Shown one piece after another: positions 15,809 through 24,417 of a stretch of 64,000 bases of DNA. A program made the translations under genes and the position numbers. Origin of the DNA: Amycolatopsis australiensis (lineage in GTDB: Bacteria; Actinomycetota; Actinomycetes; Mycobacteriales; Pseudonocardiaceae); NCBI RefSeq assembly GCF_900119165.1, contig NZ_FPJG01000006.1, forward strand, positions 558,001 through 622,000, in the 5' to 3' direction. The stretch's first letter is position 1. The number at the start of each line of letters is the position of its first letter. The notes under the pieces were generated by a model that was given only the letters and a program-made list of their open reading frames with translations, made no database searches and had not been told where the DNA came from.

Positions 15809-15833
15809 GCATCTCAGCCTACGCACAAACGCG

Positions 15834-16202
15834 TCAGCAGGCGCAGAGGCAGAACGGGTGCCCGACCGGATCGGCGTAGACGCGGAACGTCTCCGGCTTG
15901 TCGTCCAGCAGCTTCGCGCCGAGGCCGAGCACGCGCTCGTGGGCCGCTTCCAGGTCCGTGACGTTCAGGTCCAGGTGCAGCTGCTGCGGGTTCTCCGCCG
16001 ACGGCCACGCCGGCGGCCGGTAGTCGGGCACGCGCTGGAACGCGATCCCCGCGCCGCCCGCCGGGTTGGCCAGCGTCACCCAGTGGCCGTCCTCGGCGAC
16101 TTCGGGCGCGTCCCACTCCAGCACCGCCCGGTAGAACCCGGCCAGCGCCACCGGGTCCGGGCAGTCCAGGGCCACCACACCCAGCGTCGGTACCGCACTC
16201 AT
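15834..16202 (-). CDS. VOC family protein (glyoxalase/bleomycin resistance-like)
   Basis: A 122-residue vicinal-oxygen-chelate protein with two beta-alpha-beta-beta-beta modules. TLGVVALDCPDPVALAGFYRAVLEW opens the first and LHLDLNVTDLEAAHERVLGLGAKLL the second. VYADPVGHPFCLC is the typical end. Metal-ligand positions are only partly recognisable, so it may be a binding protein rather than an enzyme. It lies alone, divergent from the CGNR gene. Confidence 0.8.
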   Translation of the reverse strand: MSAVPTLGVVALDCPDPVALAGFYRAVLEWDAPEVAEDGHWVTLANPAGGAGIAFQRVPDYRPPAWPSAENPQQLHLDLNVTDLEAAHERVLGLGAKLLDDKPETFRVYADPVGHPFCLCAC

Positions 16203-16292
16203 CGTCGCTCCCTTCGATCGTGAGTAACCAGCGAACCGATTATGTGGGTTAGCTCGCACGGGGGCAACCACCCACCGCCGTACACTGGTGCG

Positions 16293-16757
16293 GTGCACAC
16301 CGACGCTTCCCTCGTCGTGGAGTTCCTCAACACCGTCAACGTCGAAGAGGGCACTGACCTGCTCGAAGATCCCGGGCAGTGGCGCGAGTGGGCGGCCGGG
16401 CACGCGTTGACCGCCAATCCGGCCGCCGAGGCCCGCGCGGCGCGGGACGCGCTGCGCGCCGCGATCGGCGACCCACGGCTGCCCGGCGGCAGCGTCGACG
16501 TCGGCACGCGGATCTCGCTCACCGAAGACGGGCCGGCGCTCGTGGCGGACGACGTCGTCGGCGCGGTGTTCGCGGCCTGCGCGCGGCTCGTCGTGCGCGG
16601 CGACTGGATCCGGCTGAAGATCTGCCCGGCCGACACCTGCCTCTGGGCGTTCTACGACGAGTCGCGCAACCGCTCGCGCACGTGGTGCTCGATGCGTGTG
16701 TGCGGCAACCGCGAGAAGGCACGCTGCTGGCGGGCCCGCGCGGCCGCCGCGGGCTGA
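16293..16757 (+). CDS. CGNR zinc-finger protein (ABATE domain)
   Basis: A 154-residue putative regulator. The N-terminal ABATE-like part begins VVEFLNTVNVEEGTDLL. The C-terminal zinc finger is CPADTCLWAF ... RTWCSMRVCGNREKA with four Cys and the CGNR signature. A TACACT hexamer ends 6 nt before the GTG at 16293, indicating a leaderless transcript. A second CGNR protein is encoded at 30080-30631. Members are thought to be stress-related transcription factors. Confidence 0.8.
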   Translation: MHTDASLVVEFLNTVNVEEGTDLLEDPGQWREWAAGHALTANPAAEARAARDALRAAIGDPRLPGGSVDVGTRISLTEDGPALVADDVVGAVFAACARLVVRGDWIRLKICPADTCLWAFYDESRNRSRTWCSMRVCGNREKARCWRARAAAAG

Positions 16758-16789
16758 CGGCTCATCCGAGCGGACGACCCTCGAACGGC

Positions 16790-16926
16790 TGTGGACAACT
16801 CAGTCGCGCAGCACCACATATCCACGCCCGGGGCGCCGTTACCCCCACACGTTGTGGACAGCGATTAGGCCATCACCGTGAAAACCTGTGGATAACCCCG
16901 GGGATAACTCAGCTTCCTGTGGACAA
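16790..16926. other. Cluster of DnaA-box-like sequences
   Basis: In 137 bp lie three perfect boxes, all as TGTGGA[CT]AA (16790-16798, 16887-16895, 16918-16926), plus near matches at 16818-16826, 16853-16861 and 16899-16907. The region is intergenic between the CGNR gene and the convergent DUF445 gene, so it is not a promoter for either. No dnaA, dnaN or other origin gene is nearby. It could be a DnaA-titrating site. Binding is inference. Confidence 0.5.
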
Positions 16927-16968
16927 CTCGTTTGAAGCTCCCCCAAGTGTGGTATACGGCGAGGTTGC

Positions 16969-18267
16969 TCAGAACAGCAGCTCCGCCACCGCGTAGATGA
17001 CGAGCCCGGCGAGCGCGCCGACGACGGTGCCGTTGATCCGGATGAACTGCAGGTCGCGGCCCACCTGCAGCTCGATCTTGCGCGACGTCTCCTCGGCGTC
17101 CCAGCGCTCGACCGTGTCGGTGATGATCGTGGTGATCTCGCGCGAGTAGTTCTTCACCAGGTACGCCGCCGCGCCCTCGACCCAGCCGTCGGCCTTCTCG
17201 CGCAGCTGATCGTCGGAGACCAGCCGCGACCCCAGCGACACGAGGCCGAGGCGGACGCGCCGGCGCAGCTCGCTCGACGGGTCCTCGGCGGCGTTGAGCA
17301 GCATCTCCTTCGCCGTGCTCCACGCCGAGCCGATCAGCCGCTGCACCTCCTCGTGGTGCACGATCTGGCCCTTCACCTGCTCGGCGCGGGCCATCACATC
17401 GGGGTCGGTCTGCAGGTCCTGGGCGAACTCGCCGAGGAACTTGTCCAGCGCCAGCCGCATCGGGTGGTTGACATCGGTCTTCACCGCCCACGCGAACGAC
17501 AGCACCTCGCCGTAGACCTTGTCCGCGAGCATCTCGTCGACGAACTTAGGCGACCAGCTCGGCGCGCGGTCGGACACCACGCGCAGCATCGTCGTGTGGT
17601 TGTCGCGCACCCACTCGTAGGCGCGGTCGCACATCAGGTCCACGAGCTTGTGGTGGGCGCCGTCGGCGAACACGCCCTGGAGGATCTTGCCCAGCGGCGG
17701 GCCCCACGGCTTGTCGATGATCCGCCGCGCGACGGCCTGCTCCATGATCGCCTGGATGTCCTCGTCGCGGAGCACCTTCACGGCGGCACGGACCATCGTG
17801 GCCAGCTCGGACGTCACGCGCTCGGCGTTCTCCTCCTGCGCCAGCCAGGCGCCGAGGCGGCGGGCGATCTCGACGCGCCGGAGCTTGTCGCGCACGACCT
17901 CCTCGGAGAGGAAGTTCGACCCGACGAAGTCGCCGAGGCTGTTGCCGAGGGCGTCCTTCTTGTTCGGGATGATCGCCGTGTGCGGGATCTTCAGCCCGAG
18001 CGGGTGGCGGAACAGCGCCGTGACGGCGAACCAGTCGGCCAGCGCGCCGACCATGCCCGCCTCGGCCGCGGCGCGCACGTAGCCGACCCAGCCCGGCCAG
18101 CCTGCCGACTGCGCCCAGCTGGTCAGCAGGAACACGAGCGTGGCGCCGAGCAGGAAAGACAGCGCGACGAGCTTCATCTTGCGCAGCGCACGCCGCTTTT
18201 CCGCTTCGCCTGCTGCGCCGCCCGGCGGGTCGGCCGGGGTCACCTTGGCGGGGGTCAGTTGCTCCAC
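16969..18267 (-). CDS. DUF445 family membrane-anchored protein (YjiN-like)
   Basis: A 432-residue protein. A hydrophobic segment near residues 33-50 (LVALSFLLGATLVFLLTSW) is followed by the DUF445 core GALADWFAVTALFRHPLG and IPHTAIIPNKKDALGNSLG. A long helical middle and a C-terminal hydrophobic segment (GALAGLVIYAVAELLF) follow. The layout suggests membrane anchoring at both ends. GACAAT ends 6 nt before the GTG. It is divergent from the aminotransferase gene. Function unknown. Confidence 0.85.
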   Translation of the reverse strand: MEQLTPAKVTPADPPGGAAGEAEKRRALRKMKLVALSFLLGATLVFLLTSWAQSAGWPGWVGYVRAAAEAGMVGALADWFAVTALFRHPLGLKIPHTAIIPNKKDALGNSLGDFVGSNFLSEEVVRDKLRRVEIARRLGAWLAQEENAERVTSELATMVRAAVKVLRDEDIQAIMEQAVARRIIDKPWGPPLGKILQGVFADGAHHKLVDLMCDRAYEWVRDNHTTMLRVVSDRAPSWSPKFVDEMLADKVYGEVLSFAWAVKTDVNHPMRLALDKFLGEFAQDLQTDPDVMARAEQVKGQIVHHEEVQRLIGSAWSTAKEMLLNAAEDPSSELRRRVRLGLVSLGSRLVSDDQLREKADGWVEGAAAYLVKNYSREITTIITDTVERWDAEETSRKIELQVGRDLQFIRINGTVVGALAGLVIYAVAELLF

Positions 18268-18296
18268 ATCGCCATTGTCCGTGAGGATGGCTGATC

Positions 18297-19463
18297 GTGC
18301 GCGAACCTGCTCTCGTCCCCCGCCTGCGGCCGTTCACCTCGACCATCTTCGCCGAGATGACGGCGCTGGCGGTCAAGCACGACGCCGTCAACCTCGGCCA
18401 GGGCTTCCCGGACACCGACGGCCCGGCCGGCATGCTCGACGCGGCCAAGAACGCGCTGTTCGGCGGCGCGAACCAGTACCCGCCGGGGCCGGGACGGCCC
18501 GAGCTGCGGGCCGCGATCGCGCGGCACCGGCAGCGGTACGGCACCGAGTACGACCCGGACACCGAGATCCTCGTCACCGCGGGCGCCACGGAGGCCATCA
18601 CCGCGACGCTGATCGCGCTGACCGAGCCCGGCGACGAAGTGATCGTCATCGAGCCGTACTACGACTCGTACGCCGCCGCGGTGGCGATGGCGGGGGCCGA
18701 GCGCCGGGTCGTCGGGCTGGTCGAGGGCCCGGACGGCCGGTTCGGCCTCGACGTCGACGCGCTGCGGGCCGCCGTCACGCCGCGGACGCGGGCGGTGCTG
18801 GTCAACTCGCCGCACAACCCGACCGGCACGGTGTTCACCCGCGCCGAGCTGGCGGCGCTGGCCGCGTTGTGCGTCGAGCACGACCTCGTCGCGATCACCG
18901 ACGAGGTCTACGAGCACCTGGTCTTCGACGACGCCGAGCACATCCCGCTGGTCACGCTGCCGGGGATGCGGCCGCGGACGGTAAGCATCTCCAGCGCGGG
19001 CAAGACGTTCAACTGCACGGGCTGGAAGATCGGCTGGGTCTGCTCGACGCCGGAGCTGGTCGCGGCGGTGAAGGCGGCGAAGCAGTTCATCACGTTCGTC
19101 TCGGGCGGTCCGCTGCAGCCGGCGGTGGCGCACGCGCTCGACCACGAGCTGGCGTGGGTCGAGGGGTTGCGTGCTTCGCTGGCGGAGAAGCGTGACCGGC
19201 TCTCGGCCGGCCTCGCGGACGCGGGTTTCGCGGTGCGCCGGACCGCGGGGACGTACTTCGTGTGCGTCGACGTCCGGCCGCTGGGCTTCACCGACGCGGC
19301 GGACCTGGCGTGGGAACTCCCGGGTCGCGTCGGTGTGGCGGCGGTGCCCGTGAAGGTGTTCACCGATCACCCGGACGAGTGGAAACACCTGCTGCGTTTC
19401 GCGTTCTGCAAGCGCAACGAGGTCATCGACGAGGCCATCACCCGATTGCGCAAACTGGTCTGA
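18297..19463 (+). CDS. Class I/II pyridoxal-phosphate aminotransferase
   Basis: A 388-residue PLP aminotransferase similar to the DapC/kynurenine aminotransferase group. VNLGQGFPD is the substrate loop, VNSPHNPTGTVF and DEVYEHLVF hold the Asn and Asp/Tyr contacts, and SAGKTFNCTGWKIGW carries the Schiff-base Lys. It may serve lysine/diaminopimelate or aromatic amino acid metabolism; actinobacterial annotation often calls it DapC, which cannot be confirmed here. Start GTG 18297. It stands alone. Confidence 0.8.
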   Translation: MREPALVPRLRPFTSTIFAEMTALAVKHDAVNLGQGFPDTDGPAGMLDAAKNALFGGANQYPPGPGRPELRAAIARHRQRYGTEYDPDTEILVTAGATEAITATLIALTEPGDEVIVIEPYYDSYAAAVAMAGAERRVVGLVEGPDGRFGLDVDALRAAVTPRTRAVLVNSPHNPTGTVFTRAELAALAALCVEHDLVAITDEVYEHLVFDDAEHIPLVTLPGMRPRTVSISSAGKTFNCTGWKIGWVCSTPELVAAVKAAKQFITFVSGGPLQPAVAHALDHELAWVEGLRASLAEKRDRLSAGLADAGFAVRRTAGTYFVCVDVRPLGFTDAADLAWELPGRVGVAAVPVKVFTDHPDEWKHLLRFAFCKRNEVIDEAITRLRKLV

Positions 19464-19861
19464 CGTCCGCGAGCGTCCCACAGTGCGGGCGTTCGCATGA
19501 TCGTCCGGAGAAAATGTGGACGCACGCACAGACTGTGCCCGATGCGGCACGCACTGCTATGTGCGGCGGCGAAACATCAGGTCAGCGGCTTGGACGGGAA
19601 AACGGCGCACTCCTCCGAATGGCGGCAGAGAAACACCCGAACGGCACTGAGCGTGATCAACTCGTCGGCCGCAGATACCTTGCCCGGTAGGGCCGTTCCG
19701 CCTTACGGGCTGGATCGAACGCGGGAGAGATGAAAGACTCCCGAGCGGTGCTAGAAAGAGGGCAGCCCCGGGGGAACTGCGACCTGGCCGGAGAAAGACC
19801 CAGCAAGAACAGGCTCGAGCGTGCGACGCGAGAGCATCAGGCGCGGACGGTGGTGGTGGCG
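19464..19861 (+). other. Long leader region without a clear gene
   Basis: About 400 bases between the aminotransferase and the Thr-rich protein. No convincing ORF. The last 180 bases contain a 6-bp hairpin (CGGGAG 19722-19727, CTCCCG 19738-19743, purine-rich loop) and several unpaired A/G stretches, which looks like a structured 5' leader. No known riboswitch consensus could be matched. Confidence 0.3.
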
Positions 19862-21235
19862 GTGAGCAGCACGGCGAACGCACGCCGCAGCACTCCGGCG
19901 CAGCCTGCGCCCACGCCGGGTGAGGTCGTGCCGGTTACGGCGGGTGTTTCCGGGCTGGGAGCACTACAGACACAGGTCGCGGACGGTGCCAGCGGGATTT
20001 CGGCACCTGCCGCTTCTCGCGCGCGGGCGCCGCGGCCGTGGGCGGCCGCGCTGCAGCGGCCCGCTGCCAAGATTCTTCTCGCCGGAGGGCTCACCCTGGC
20101 CGGGTGGCTGCTCAGCGGGGCGCTGGCCGGCGGCACCGCCGCCGCGGCCGAAAGCGCCGGCTGCCCCGATGCGCCCGCTGCCGTCAGCGCCGACTCCACT
20201 GTGGACCATGCCGCGAAGTCCCTCGCGCACGGCAAGCACCGCAAGGCCCACCGCGACACCGGCGCCGCCACGTGCGCGCAGCCGCCCGCGGCGGACCAAA
20301 CGGCGGACCGAGCGGCCACGCCGCCCGACAGCACCGCGGCCGCCGAGACCACGGCCCCTGCGGACGAACAGACCACCGCCAAGGACGCCAGCAACACCGA
20401 GTCCACCAAGGACACGCAGACCACCGCCAAGGACACCAGCAGCACCGAGTCCACCAAGGACAGCGGCACCACTGAGTCCACCCAGGACACCACGACCACC
20501 GCCGAAGCGCCGACGGCCAAGGACCCCACCACGAAGGCGGCTCCGACCGGCGGCGGTCTCCTCGGCGGGCTCGTCGGTGGCGTCGTCAACGTGGTCGGCG
20601 GCACCTTGAACACCGTCACCACCACGGTCGGCGGAACGCTGGACACCGTCACCACCACGCTGAACACCGTCACCGGCACCGTGCTCGCGCCGCTCACGCA
20701 GCCGTCCGCGAACCACCCCGCCGCGCCTGTCCTGCTGCCCCTCGACGACCTCCTGAGCCCCGTCCTCGGTGGCTCCAGCTCCGGCGGCGTGACCGCGGTC
20801 GTGCCCGGCCTCCTGACCGGCTCCGGCACGCAGGTCACGACCACCCCCGCCGTCGCCGCCGAAGCCGTGGCCGCCGACGTGCCCGCCGTGACGACCGAGC
20901 CGCAGACCACTCGGGTCGTCGTCGCCCGCCTCGTCGAACGGCAGACCTCGCTGCCCGCGAAGGCCGCGCCCGATCAGCCGCGCGACTCCGGTGTCCACGC
21001 CCGCGACGGTGACGGTGACTCCACGCCCGGCCTGCCCGGCGGCACCAGCGGCCCGAGCGCGCCGGCCACCAGCGTCACCTCCGGCCACGACGGGCCCGGT
21101 GGCGCCCGGCACTCCTTCGCCGTCCACAGCGACGACGTCACCACCACCCAGCTGAAGCTCATCGGCGCCAGCCGCGACCACGACGTCGACGGCGCGGGCA
21201 GGGAAGCCGCCCTGCCCACCACCTCTCCCGACTGA
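19862..21235 (+). CDS. Thr/Ala-rich exported protein of unknown function
   Basis: About 457 residues if the GTG at 19862 is used; the frame is open to 19730 and the true start is unclear. A hydrophobic segment near residues 70-95 (ILLAGGLTLAGWLLSGALAGG) precedes AAAAESAGC and would be a signal or anchor. Residues about 165-230 are degenerate repeats of the form TTAKD-x-[SN]TESTKD. Then comes a Gly/Val/Thr segment (VNVVGGTLNTVTTTVGG, repeated) and a disordered tail. Composition suggests a cell-surface or wall-associated stalk. No homologous family recognised. Confidence 0.6.
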   Translation: MSSTANARRSTPAQPAPTPGEVVPVTAGVSGLGALQTQVADGASGISAPAASRARAPRPWAAALQRPAAKILLAGGLTLAGWLLSGALAGGTAAAAESAGCPDAPAAVSADSTVDHAAKSLAHGKHRKAHRDTGAATCAQPPAADQTADRAATPPDSTAAAETTAPADEQTTAKDASNTESTKDTQTTAKDTSSTESTKDSGTTESTQDTTTTAEAPTAKDPTTKAAPTGGGLLGGLVGGVVNVVGGTLNTVTTTVGGTLDTVTTTLNTVTGTVLAPLTQPSANHPAAPVLLPLDDLLSPVLGGSSSGGVTAVVPGLLTGSGTQVTTTPAVAAEAVAADVPAVTTEPQTTRVVVARLVERQTSLPAKAAPDQPRDSGVHARDGDGDSTPGLPGGTSGPSAPATSVTSGHDGPGGARHSFAVHSDDVTTTQLKLIGASRDHDVDGAGREAALPTTSPD

Positions 21236-21400
21236 CCCGAAACCGGGCAGCCGGGGTGAACTGCGTCCAAATCAAGATCCACTAGACGCACGCGCGCGCC
21301 GTCAAGACGCGACGAATCCCCTGCTCCAGTACGTAATCCGTGACTCTTTCACGTCTCGTGACGCCGCGAAGCGTCCGACGTACCCCAGGGGCTCAAAGCC

Positions 21401-21565
21401 ATGCGAAACCACCGTCTTTCCGACCGGCCGACCGCGCCCGGCCGGGTCGGATCCCGGTCCCGGCGCCGCGCTGCCCCCGCGGCGCCGGGACCCACACCGG
21501 GCGCGCTCCGGGAGTCCTCGCTCACCGCGCCGAGCGAGGTCTCGCAGTACCGGACGCGCGCCTGA
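21401..21565 (+). CDS. Possible small protein (54 residues)
   Basis: An ATG 9 bases after AGGGG opens 54 codons rich in Arg, Pro and Ser, ending EVSQYRTRA. A 12-bp perfect hairpin starts 7 bp after its stop, as expected for the terminator of a real short transcript. No homology recognised, and the composition resembles random GC-rich translation, so confidence is low. Confidence 0.3.
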   Translation: MRNHRLSDRPTAPGRVGSRSRRRAAPAAPGPTPGALRESSLTAPSEVSQYRTRA

Positions 21566-21572
21566 GCCGCCG

Positions 21573-21607
21573 GCTTCCCGGCACGTCGAGGGGCTGTGCC
21601 GGGAAGC
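21573..21607 (+). terminator. 12-bp hairpin after small ORF
   Basis: GCTTCCCGGCAC (21573-21584) and GTGCCGGGAAGC (21596-21607) pair perfectly around an 11-base loop. No U-tract. Confidence 0.5.
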
Positions 21608-21654
21608 CGCGGCACCCACGAGCGGGGTCACGTCCGCGAAGGGGAGTGTGGAAC

Positions 21655-21731
21655 AACGAACCGGTGCGCCGGCTGCACACGAACGCCGCCCATCCCTGGG
21701 AGCAGGCACGCAGCCGGCGCACCGGTTCGTT
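21655..21731 (-). terminator. 22-bp perfect inverted repeat after MocR gene
   Basis: Arms of 22 bp (21655-21676 and 21710-21731, perfect) enclose a 33-base loop. The right arm touches the stop codon of the MocR gene. It is likely its terminator, but the arms and loop are much longer than usual. Confidence 0.55.
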
Positions 21732-23179
21732 CATGCGATCGGCGCGTCCAGCGAGGCGGGCGTCCCGCGGACCGACGCCGCCGCGGCGCTCAGCCGGCGG
21801 ACCGCCTCGTGGCTCTGCTCCGGCGGCAGCGAAAACGGCAGCCGGATCCACCGCTCCAGGCCGCCGTGGACGCCGAACCGCGAGCCCGGCGCCACCTGGA
21901 CGCCGTGGCTCGCCGCCGCCACCGCCAGCCGCGAGCTCACCGGCTCAGGCATGCGGCACCACAGCGACAGGCCGCCCGGCGGCAGCGTGAACGTCCACTC
22001 CGGCAGGTGGTGGTGCACCGCGCCGGCCAGCGCGTCCCGGTAGCCGCGCAGCTCTTCGCGACGGCGAGCCAGCGCCGTGTCGTCGCCGAGCAGCTCGGTC
22101 AGCACGATCTGCTCGAACACCGGCGACCCGAGGTCGACCGCGTACCGGGCGGAAACCAGGCGGCCGAGCAGGTCCTCCGACGCGCGGATCCACCCGAGCC
22201 GCAGGCCGCCCCAGTGCGTCTTCGACGCCGAGCCGACGCAGATCGCCAGATCGCCGGCGAACGCGGCCAGCGGCGGCGGGCCGTCGAGCGGGTCGCCCGT
22301 CAGGTCCAGCTCGACGAGCGTCTCGTCGACGACGACCGGTGTCCTGGCCCGCGCGAGCACCGCGCCGAGCCGTTCGCGGCCTTCGGCGTCCAGGCGCAGG
22401 CCGGTCGGGTTCTGGAAGTCGACGACGAGGTAGGCGAACCGCGGCGCGGCCTGGCGCAGCGCCGCGTCGATCCCGGCGATGTCCCAGCCCCGCGTCCCGG
22501 CCGGGTCGAGCGCCACCGGGACCGGGATGGCGTGCGCGGCGCGGATCGCTTCCAGGGCGTTCGGGTACGTCGGCTGCTCGACCAGCACCCGGTCGCCGGG
22601 GCCCGCGAGCATCCGCAGGACCAGGACGAACGCGTGGTGGGCGCCGTTGGTCACCATCACCTGCCCGGGCGTGGTCGGCAGGCCGCGTTCGGTGTAGCGG
22701 CGGGCGATCCGCTCGCGCAGGCCAGGCAGCCCCCACTCCTGGTACCCGTGGTCCCCGAGGTGGTCGGCGAGCCGGACGCGGGCCGCGTCGACCGCCGCGG
22801 TCATGCCCGCGACGGCAGGCGAAGACGCGTGGGTGAAGTCGATCGAACCGGCCGCACCCGGCACGATGGGGCCACGACGGCGCCGCCCCGGCGCGGCGAT
22901 CCACGATCCGGCACCGCGGCGGCTCGCGACGAACCCGTTCTCCCGCAGCCGGTCCAGCGCCGCGCCGATCAGCGTCCGGCTGGCGCCGAGCGCGTCGGCC
23001 AGCTCGCGCTCGGCGGGCAGCCGGGTGCCGAGCGGAAGCTGCCCGTCGAGCACCTGCAGCTCGATGGCCGCGGCCAGGTCGGCCGCGCCCTGGCGGGAGC
23101 CGCCTTGCCGCCACGAGCCCAGCATGACGGCCAATCGAGCACCCGAAATGCGTCCACCTGGTGGGAGCATAGGTTCCAT
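21731..23179 (-). CDS. MocR-type PLP-dependent regulator (GntR-aminotransferase fusion)
   Basis: A 482-residue regulator. The N-terminal GntR winged helix (about residues 30-95) has GTRLPAERELADALGASRTLIGAALDRL. The rest is a fold-type I aminotransferase-like domain with DFQNPTGLRLD, VVDETLVELDL and the Lys-bearing SASKTHWGGLRLGW. The protein binds PLP as effector. It is divergent from a YczE-type membrane gene, a recurrent pairing in which MocR controls the neighbour. GATATT ends 6 nt before the ATG at 23179. Confidence 0.85.
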   Translation of the reverse strand: MEPMLPPGGRISGARLAVMLGSWRQGGSRQGAADLAAAIELQVLDGQLPLGTRLPAERELADALGASRTLIGAALDRLRENGFVASRRGAGSWIAAPGRRRRGPIVPGAAGSIDFTHASSPAVAGMTAAVDAARVRLADHLGDHGYQEWGLPGLRERIARRYTERGLPTTPGQVMVTNGAHHAFVLVLRMLAGPGDRVLVEQPTYPNALEAIRAAHAIPVPVALDPAGTRGWDIAGIDAALRQAAPRFAYLVVDFQNPTGLRLDAEGRERLGAVLARARTPVVVDETLVELDLTGDPLDGPPPLAAFAGDLAICVGSASKTHWGGLRLGWIRASEDLLGRLVSARYAVDLGSPVFEQIVLTELLGDDTALARRREELRGYRDALAGAVHHHLPEWTFTLPPGGLSLWCRMPEPVSSRLAVAAASHGVQVAPGSRFGVHGGLERWIRLPFSLPPEQSHEAVRRLSAAAASVRGTPASLDAPIA

Positions 23180-23207
23180 AAGGCCAATATCCCGGAATTG
23201 GCTATGG
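23176..23207. promoter_or_regulatory. Imperfect palindrome between MocR and YczE genes
   Basis: CCATAAGGCCAAT and ATTGGCTATGG form an inverted repeat with a two-base bulge, spanning the MocR start codon and the region upstream of the YczE gene. It is a candidate MocR operator controlling both directions. Confidence 0.45.
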
Positions 23208-23239
23208 TTTACCAGACCACTTCCGCCGATAGTGGAGAC

Positions 23240-23881
23240 GTGGCTCAGATCGATCTCCGGCCCGTCCGGATCTCCCGTGACCCCGTCCGGCGCAGCGTGC
23301 AGCTCCTGTCCGGCCTCGCCCTCTACGGCACCAGCGTCGCCCTGGTCACCCGGGCCGGCCTCGGCCTCGAGCCGTGGAGCGTGCTCGCCGAAGGCGTCAT
23401 GAAGCACACCGGGCTGACCTTCGGCACGGTCACCGGGCTGATCTCGGTGGCCGTGCTGCTGCTGTGGATCCCGCTGCGCCAGCGGCCCGGCATCGGCACG
23501 ATCGCGAACGTCGTGGTCATTTCGGTCGTGGTCGACCTCGTCCGTGCCGTGCTGCCCGACCAGCACGACCTCGGCTGGCAGATCGCCCTGCTGGCCGGCG
23601 GGGTCGCGCTGAACGGCGTCGCGACCGCCACCTACGTCGGCGCGCGGCTCGGGCCGGGCCCGCGCGACGGCCTGATGACCGGACTGGCGGGCCGCACCGG
23701 CTGGTCGGTCCGGCTGGTGCGCACCGGCATCGAGGTCACCGTGGTCGCCGCCGGCTTCCTGCTCGGCGGGACCGTCGGAATCGGCACCGTGCTCTACGCG
23801 CTGGCGATCGGCCCGCTCACGCAGGCCCTGCTGCCGCTGACCACCTGGCGCGAAAAGCGTGAGCCGGAGCAGGGTCACTAG
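23240..23881 (+). CDS. YczE-family integral membrane protein
   Basis: A 213-residue protein with five to six membrane segments. The opening RRSVQLLSGLALYGTSVALVTRAGLGLEPWSVLAEG and the Gly-rich loop GARLGPGPRDGLMTGLAGRTG are family hallmarks. YczE proteins are often next to MocR regulators; the transported or sensed compound is unknown. The GTG at 23240 lies 6 nt after GATAGT and is preferred over the ATG at 23204, which falls in the operator. Its stop shares CTAG with the convergent Clp-N gene. Confidence 0.75.
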   Translation: MAQIDLRPVRISRDPVRRSVQLLSGLALYGTSVALVTRAGLGLEPWSVLAEGVMKHTGLTFGTVTGLISVAVLLLWIPLRQRPGIGTIANVVVISVVVDLVRAVLPDQHDLGWQIALLAGGVALNGVATATYVGARLGPGPRDGLMTGLAGRTGWSVRLVRTGIEVTVVAAGFLLGGTVGIGTVLYALAIGPLTQALLPLTTWREKREPEQGH

Positions 23882-24417
23882 CTCGCCCGGCGCCGCACCA
23901 CCGCGCCGCGCAGGGTTTCGTAGTCGACGCCGCGCCGCGCGAGCACGTCTTCGGTGCCTTGCTGGCGGGCCAGCGCCAGCAAGATGTGCTCCGGCCCGAG
24001 GAAGTCGTCGCCGAGCCCCTGCGCCTCGCGCAGGCTCAGCTCCAGCGTGCGCTTCGACCGGTCGGAGAACGGGATGTGTCCGCGCCGAGGCCGCGTCCGG
24101 CCGACGGCGAGCGCGCCCTGGCCGTGGGTCTGCTCGACCGCGTCGACGATCCGGTCGACGTCGATGCCCAGCTCGGTCAGCGCGGCCGCGTCGGCGTCAC
24201 TGACTCCGCCCCGGCGCCGGATGCGGTCGAGGTCCGCGGTGATGTCGGCACGCGAGACGCCCAGTTCGGTCAGCAGCACGGCGCCGTCGCCCGGTTCGAC
24301 CGCGGCGATCCCGGCCAGCAGGTGCGGGGTGTCGATCTCGGCGGCGTTCATCGCGCGCGCCTGGACCTGCGCCTCGACGACGGCCATCCGGGCGTCCTGG
24401 GTGAACTTCTCGAACAT
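23878..24417 (-). CDS. Clp N-terminal repeat domain protein (split module)
   Basis: A 179-residue protein made almost wholly of two Clp-N repeats, as in the N-domain of ClpC: MFEKFTQDARMAVVEAQVQARAMN with DTPHLLAGI, and RSKRTLELSLREAQGLGDDFLGPEHILLAL. No AAA+ domain follows, so it binds Clp-type substrates or adaptors without ATPase activity. Its ATG overlaps the stop of the HTH gene by one base (TGATG). A fused homologue of the pair lies at 42362-43099. Confidence 0.8.
   Translation of the reverse strand: MFEKFTQDARMAVVEAQVQARAMNAAEIDTPHLLAGIAAVEPGDGAVLLTELGVSRADITADLDRIRRRGGVSDADAAALTELGIDVDRIVDAVEQTHGQGALAVGRTRPRRGHIPFSDRSKRTLELSLREAQGLGDDFLGPEHILLALARQQGTEDVLARRGVDYETLRGAVVRRRAS

Noticed and set aside
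16790..16926. Chromosomal origin of replication
   Set aside because: Too few boxes for an actinobacterial oriC and no dnaA/dnaN or other origin genes adjacent.
19680..19860. Glycine, cobalamin, c-di-AMP (ydaO) or c-di-GMP riboswitch before the Thr-rich protein
   Set aside because: Isolated words such as GGGAGAG or GGGGGAAC are present, but the ordered conserved blocks of each class could not be matched. Kept only as an unassigned structured leader.
21731..23878. A single 715-residue protein on the minus strand
   Set aside because: The N-terminal 230 residues are antisense of the YczE gene; the GntR domain, leaderless promoter and divergent operator place the start at 23179.
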